IMG/VR virus record: IMGVR_UViG_3300025543_000013
Coordinates: 1 to 64,000 of that record
Length of the DNA: 64,000 bases
Reading direction: 5' to 3' (one strand)
Origin: a virus
Notes under the pieces: model-generated
What the model was told of the DNA's origin: nothing
The model's database searches: none
Seen by the model: only the letters and a program-made list of their open reading frames with translations
Shown here: positions 60,533-64,000 of the stretch, piece after piece
Layout: every line of letters starts with the position of its first letter
Position numbering within the stretch: the stretch's first letter is position 1
Made by a program: the position numbers and the translations under genes

Positions 60533-61684
60533 ATGGATGATTTACTAAGAGAAGCTATTGCAGATGCTAAAGCAGTTCGTGAAACCGCACTTGCAAATGC
60601 TAAAATAGCACTTGAAGAAGCATTCACACCACGTTTGCAATCTATGTTGTCTAAGAAAATCGCAGCAGAAGCAGAAGAAATGGACGCAGAAGAAGAAATG
60701 GACGCAGAAGAAGAAATGGACGCTGAAGAAGAAATGGACGCTGAAGAAATGAGAGATGCTGAAGAAATGAGAGATGCTGAAGAAATGGACGCAGAAGAAT
60801 CTGAACACGAAATGTCAGAAGAAGAAGATGCAGAAGAATCTGAACACGAAGAAATGCGTGAAGAAGAAGACGCTGAAGAATCTGATGATGAAATGAGAGA
60901 ATCAGAAGACGCTGAAGAAGAAGACTCAGTTGAAGAAGCAGAAGATGCAGAAGAAGAAGATGAACTTGATTTAGAATCAGTTCTTCGTGAATTAGAAGCA
61001 GACTTAGATGATGAAGACAATGTTGAAGAAGCAGAAGATACTGAAGAAGAAGATACTATGGATGAAAATGATGTATCATCTGATATCGGTGACGCTGACA
61101 ACAAAGTCAATCCAGAAGCAAATGATTCTTCAAAAACAGGTGCACCAGGTCCAGAAGGCGAAGGTTCAGATAAGAAAGCAGGTGATGAACTTGGCGACCA
61201 CGAAACAGTGGACGACTTAACTGAAGCAGAAGATACCGAAGAAGGTGACTTAGACTTAGACGAAGTTCTAAGAGCACTTACTGAAGAAGAAGATGCAGAA
61301 GAAGAAGCAGAGAAGGTGGAAGCACTTCAAAAAGAAATCAAAGAGTATCGTAAAGTAATTAACTTTATGAGAAGAAACTTAAACGAAGTTAATCTCTTGA
61401 ATGCTAAATTATTGTTCTCAAACAAACTATTTAGAGCATTTGGACTTAACAACAACCAAAAATTAAAAGTTGTTGAAACATTTGACAGAACTACAAACTT
61501 AAGAGAAGTTAAATTGGTTTACGCTACATTAGCAGAATCATTTAAAAGACCTACAAGTAAAATAGTTGAGTCAAAAGGTTCAAGTTCTAAAGCAGTTCGT
61601 TCTACAAAACCAGCAAAACAAGAAGTTTTGTCAGAGGGAGCAGAATTAAGAAATAGATTCAAGAAATTAGCAAACATACTTTAA
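60533..61684 (+). CDS. 22: Prohead scaffold protein gp22 with hyperacidic repeat insert
   Basis: 383 residues from ATG 60533 (GGAG site), against 269 in T4. The N-terminus (LLREAIADAKAVRETALANAK) and C-terminal third (YRKVINFMRRNLNEVNLLNAKLLFSNKL, shortened) match T4-type scaffolds: LLNAKLLFSNKLF is highly conserved. Between them lies a ~210-residue Glu/Asp-rich region with EEMDAEE repeats. Potential protease sites (LNE, LSE, LAE) are numerous, as expected for a scaffold that is degraded. It sits directly upstream of gp23, as in T4. Confidence 0.85.
   Translation: MDDLLREAIADAKAVRETALANAKIALEEAFTPRLQSMLSKKIAAEAEEMDAEEEMDAEEEMDAEEEMDAEEMRDAEEMRDAEEMDAEESEHEMSEEEDAEESEHEEMREEEDAEESDDEMRESEDAEEEDSVEEAEDAEEEDELDLESVLRELEADLDDEDNVEEAEDTEEEDTMDENDVSSDIGDADNKVNPEANDSSKTGAPGPEGEGSDKKAGDELGDHETVDDLTEAEDTEEGDLDLDEVLRALTEEEDAEEEAEKVEALQKEIKEYRKVINFMRRNLNEVNLLNAKLLFSNKLFRAFGLNNNQKLKVVETFDRTTNLREVKLVYATLAESFKRPTSKIVESKGSSSKAVRSTKPAKQEVLSEGAELRNRFKKLANIL
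60676..60800 (+). repeat. Tandem GAAATGGACGCNGAAGAA repeats in gp22
   Basis: About seven units of 15-18 bases encode EEMDAEE / EEMRDAE. Units differ by silent GCA/GCT changes, showing recent expansion and contraction. Weaker relatives continue to ~61060 (EEDAEES, EEAEDAEEED). Confidence 0.8.
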
Positions 61685-61700
61685 TTAGGAGACTAAAAAA

Positions 61701-63350
61701 ATGAGCAAATTAGGCGCAATTGAGAAATTGATGGACGGATATAATCCGCAAAGACAATTGCTTGAGCAAACTCGTAAATTAGTCAAGAAATGGGAACCAA
61801 CAGGTCTTTTAGAAGGTCTTAACGACGAAACTAAAAGACACGGAATGGCAGTTCTTCTTGAAAACCAAGCTTCACAGCTTATTCAAGAAGCTTCCGTAAC
61901 AGGAACATCTGCAAATTCTGAAGAATGGTCAGGTGTAGCATTACCATTAGTTCGTAGAATTTTTGGTGAGTTAGCAGCACAAGACTTTGTGTCAGTTCAA
62001 CCTATGAACTTACCATCAGGTCTTATTTTCTATCTTGACTTTAAATACGGAACAGCACAAACAGGCCTTCACACACAAAATTCTGATGTATATGGTAATA
62101 CTTCAGGTTCAGGTGACGCAAGTGGCGGTCTATATGGAGCAGGTAAATTCGGCTATACAATCAACGACAAATCTTCATCAGTATTGACAATTGGAGCTAC
62201 AGCTAACGCATCAGCGTTCAGCACAGGTTCAGTTGACTGGGAAGACGTAGATTACGAAGGTGATTTATCAGCATCTCAAGCTATTGCAGATAGTGCAGAC
62301 AATGCACTTATTAAAGTTGTCGTTGCAGACGCAGCAATCTCAGGTCTTGACAAGGACGGAGTTAGAGCATTCTCTATCTCAGGTTCTGGTTTTGACGAGT
62401 TCTTCCCTGCATACACAAAATACAGTACAACAAACTCTACAACTACATTTATTGTAAGAAAATCTGGAGTTGGTTCACTAATTAACGCAGTTGTTACATA
62501 TCACAAACAACCAACAACTGATTACAGCAGAACTGATTTTGAAACAGATTCAAACAGCATTAATGCAAACCCAGAAGCAGATATTGACATACCAGAACTT
62601 GATATCGCATTAAAGAGTATTCCAATCATTGCGAAAACTCGTAAGTTAAAAGCAGTCTGGACACCAGAACTTGCACAAGACTTAAATGCATATCACTCAG
62701 TTGATGCAGAAGCAGAATTAACATCTCTACTTTCTGAGTACATTTCTATGGAAATTGACTTAGAAATCTTAGATATGTTGATGTCAAACGCTTCAGCAAA
62801 AACAGAATATTGGTCAGCAAGAGTTGGATACGAGCATGACGCTACAAACAACACTTTTGCACAATCTTCAGGTGAGTCAAATGCTTACACCAAAGGTACT
62901 TGGTTCCAAACACTTGGTAACAAGATACAAGCAGTTTCTAATGCAATTCATCAAAAAACTCTAAGAGGAGGTGCAAACTTCTTAGTTGTTTCACCAGAAA
63001 CAGCAACAATCATAGAGTCAATTCCTGGATATGCAGCAGACACAACAGGTGATGCTTCATCAAATCAATTTGCAATGGGTGTACAAAAAGTTGGTGCATT
63101 AAACAACAGATACACTGTTTATAAGAACCCTTATATGTTAGAAAATCAAATCCTTGTTGGATTTAGAGGTGCTAACTTCTTAGAAACAGGTGCGGTTTAT
63201 GCTCCATATGTACCACTCATTATGACACCATTAGTGTACGACCCGAAAAACTTTACACCAAGAAAGGGTGTAATGACTCGTTACGCTAAGAAGATGGTTA
63301 GAAGCGAATTCTACGGTAAAGTTATCGTATCAGACGTTTCTTATGTCTAA
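61701..63350 (+). CDS. 23: Major capsid protein gp23
   Basis: 549 residues (T4: 521). The N-terminus (RKLVKKWEPTGLLEGL, LLENQASQLIQE) matches T4-type capsid proteins. The T4 cleavage site [L/I]-x-E corresponds to I-Q-E ending at Glu63, after which ASVTGTS starts the mature protein. WSGVALPLVRRIF, VQPMNLPSGLIFYLDFKYG, LVVSPETA and MTPLVYDPKNFTPRKGVMTRYAKKM follow the HK97-like fold order. TAGGAG ribosome site. Followed by a strong terminator. Confidence 0.96.
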   Translation: MSKLGAIEKLMDGYNPQRQLLEQTRKLVKKWEPTGLLEGLNDETKRHGMAVLLENQASQLIQEASVTGTSANSEEWSGVALPLVRRIFGELAAQDFVSVQPMNLPSGLIFYLDFKYGTAQTGLHTQNSDVYGNTSGSGDASGGLYGAGKFGYTINDKSSSVLTIGATANASAFSTGSVDWEDVDYEGDLSASQAIADSADNALIKVVVADAAISGLDKDGVRAFSISGSGFDEFFPAYTKYSTTNSTTTFIVRKSGVGSLINAVVTYHKQPTTDYSRTDFETDSNSINANPEADIDIPELDIALKSIPIIAKTRKLKAVWTPELAQDLNAYHSVDAEAELTSLLSEYISMEIDLEILDMLMSNASAKTEYWSARVGYEHDATNNTFAQSSGESNAYTKGTWFQTLGNKIQAVSNAIHQKTLRGGANFLVVSPETATIIESIPGYAADTTGDASSNQFAMGVQKVGALNNRYTVYKNPYMLENQILVGFRGANFLETGAVYAPYVPLIMTPLVYDPKNFTPRKGVMTRYAKKMVRSEFYGKVIVSDVSYV

Positions 63351-63411
63351 TGTTAATTGAGAAGACATATTGACTAATTGATATTTAATAATATTAATTG
63401 ACTAATAAGAG

Positions 63412-63437
63412 AAAACCCCGATTCGTCGGGGTTTTTT
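63412..63437 (+). terminator. Strong rho-independent terminator after gp23
   Basis: AAAACCCCGA (63412-63421) pairs perfectly with TCGGGGTTTT (63426-63435) around a UUCG-type tetraloop, followed by T residues to 63437. It is the strongest stem in the window and closes the head transcription unit. Confidence 0.93.
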
Positions 63438-63534
63438 CGTATATTAAGTGTTTTCAATAACCAAAGAAGACATTATAATATACAAACAAAAAATGAAAAA
63501 GTCAAGGGTTTTTCTCAAAAACTTTCAAAATTGA

Positions 63535-63541
63535 TATTTAT
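63535..63541 (+). promoter_or_regulatory. GATATTTAT box before the last gene
   Basis: GATATTTATTAATGTATACAAAT, read in parts: the box, then GTATACAAAT as at 37829. ATG 63576 is 34 bases downstream with TAGGAG between. It lies 98 bases after the gp23 terminator, as expected for a new transcription unit. Confidence 0.55.
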
Positions 63542-63575
63542 TAATGTATACAAATTACTATTAATAGGAGAATTT

Positions 63576-64000
63576 AATGGCTCAAGAACCAATATGGCCA
63601 GGGTCTGGTTCCGCAGTAAGTGGTTCCACACCATTTGGGTTATTTGATACTGATTCAGAATTCCAAACAGAAGCACCACAAGTTGCAACTTGGTGTGCCA
63701 GAAGATTGGGATATCCAATCGTTGATATCGAATTACAAGACACACAATTTTACGCTTGTTTTGAAGAAGCTATATCAGAATATAGTGCCCAAGTAAACCA
63801 ATTCAATATTCGTGATAACTTATTAAGTTTAAGAGGACAATCCACAGGTTCAAACTTTACACACAAAAGAATTACACCAACTTTATCTGAAATCATTTAT
63901 ATTTCTGAAGAATATGGAACAGAAGCACAAGTAGGTGGAACCGTAGATTACAAAAGAAAGAAAGTCAATATACATTCAGGTAGTCAAGTGTATGATTTGA
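63576..64000 (+). CDS. Conserved virion protein (head/neck region), 3' part beyond the window
   Basis: 141 residues are visible and the frame stays open to the window end. MAQEPIWPGSGSAVSGSTPFG, then FDTDSEFQTEAPQVATWCARRLGYP and IELQDTQFYACFEEAISEYS (shortened) follow a protein I associate with the capsid-neck region of marine T4-like phages, where the W-C-x-R-R-L-G-Y-P and E-Y-S-x-Q-V-N-Q-F-N stretches are conserved. Its place behind gp23 agrees. No T4 gene number is assigned. Confidence 0.6.

Noticed and set aside
60676-60800. Array-like direct repeats that might suggest CRISPR
   Set aside because: The repeats are contiguous, lie inside the gp22 frame, encode acidic units and have no unique spacers.
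60526-61110. A 194-codon minus-strand open frame, very Ser-rich
   Set aside because: It is the reverse complement of the gp22 GAA/GAC repeats, which read as TTC/TCT on the other strand. No ribosome site, and low-complexity composition explains its length.
1-64000. tRNA genes, photosynthesis genes, integrase or attachment sites
   Set aside because: Intergenic space is small and contains no cloverleaf-like sequence, and no product matches such families. I saw no repeats that could be attachment sites.

Overview
This window is a section of a tailed-phage genome from the T4-like myovirus lineage, most probably from a marine environment. The basis is direct: the large terminase (gp17), portal (gp20), prohead protease (gp21), an acidic scaffold (gp22) and a major capsid protein with a prohead-protease cleavage site (gp23) are all recognisable, with the 3' part of a gp46-type recombination nuclease subunit at the left edge. 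The DNA is AT-rich (roughly one third G+C), genes are packed and overlapping, and all but one are on the + strand. I saw no tRNA, photosynthesis gene, CRISPR array or insertion sequence. The host cannot be named from this window; a phage copy of ribosomal protein bS21 and the style of the surface-sugar genes fit known aquatic T4-like phages.

Layout. 1-1587: gp46 end. 1567-1749 (- strand): small ribbon-helix-helix-like protein. 1824-13472: three tail-fibre/virion-type proteins: a 2654-residue fibre with a C-terminal S74 self-cleaving chaperone, a fibronectin-like protein, and a protein carrying a complete intein-like Hint module. 11029-37823 (Hint gene interleaved near its start): about 27 kb of sugar and small-molecule enzymes, including glycosyltransferases, two GT7-lectin fusions, two radical SAM proteins, three sugar-nucleotide dehydratase/epimerases, an RmlC-type epimerase, two Fe/2-oxoglutarate oxygenases, a split thiamine-diphosphate enzyme, five SGNH-hydrolase-like proteins and five members of a possibly GT10-like family. 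A structured RNA candidate precedes the RmlC gene. 37868-47444: a P-loop kinase, a GH108 endolysin, and large mosaic proteins. 47444-63350: the head module (gp17, gp20, core proteins, gp21, a 6.7 kb insertion of small and modular proteins, bS21, gp22, gp23), ending in a strong terminator. 63576-64000: start of a conserved virion protein, cut by the window edge.

The most interesting reading concerns the head module and the genes before it. More than ten proteins begin with a short leader of the type M-I-K-L-x-x-I-L-x-E, and several large proteins are strings of unrelated modules joined at L/I/V-x-E junctions. Prohead protease gp21 of T4 cuts after [L/I]-x-E, and T4 uses an N-terminal leader of similar length, cut in this way, to direct internal proteins into the prohead. 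I therefore infer that this phage makes a set of capsid-targeted cargo proteins and polyproteins that its own protease trims during head maturation. Cargo would include an Ntn-hydrolase-like domain, an HxGH nucleotidyltransferase, a KxDG ligase-like domain and a P-loop kinase.

Two genome-wide signals stand out. GATC appears to be absent and GGWCC almost absent, with codon choice bent to avoid them. A recurring ATATTTAT box lies before the genes that are not translationally coupled to a predecessor, and is a candidate late promoter.
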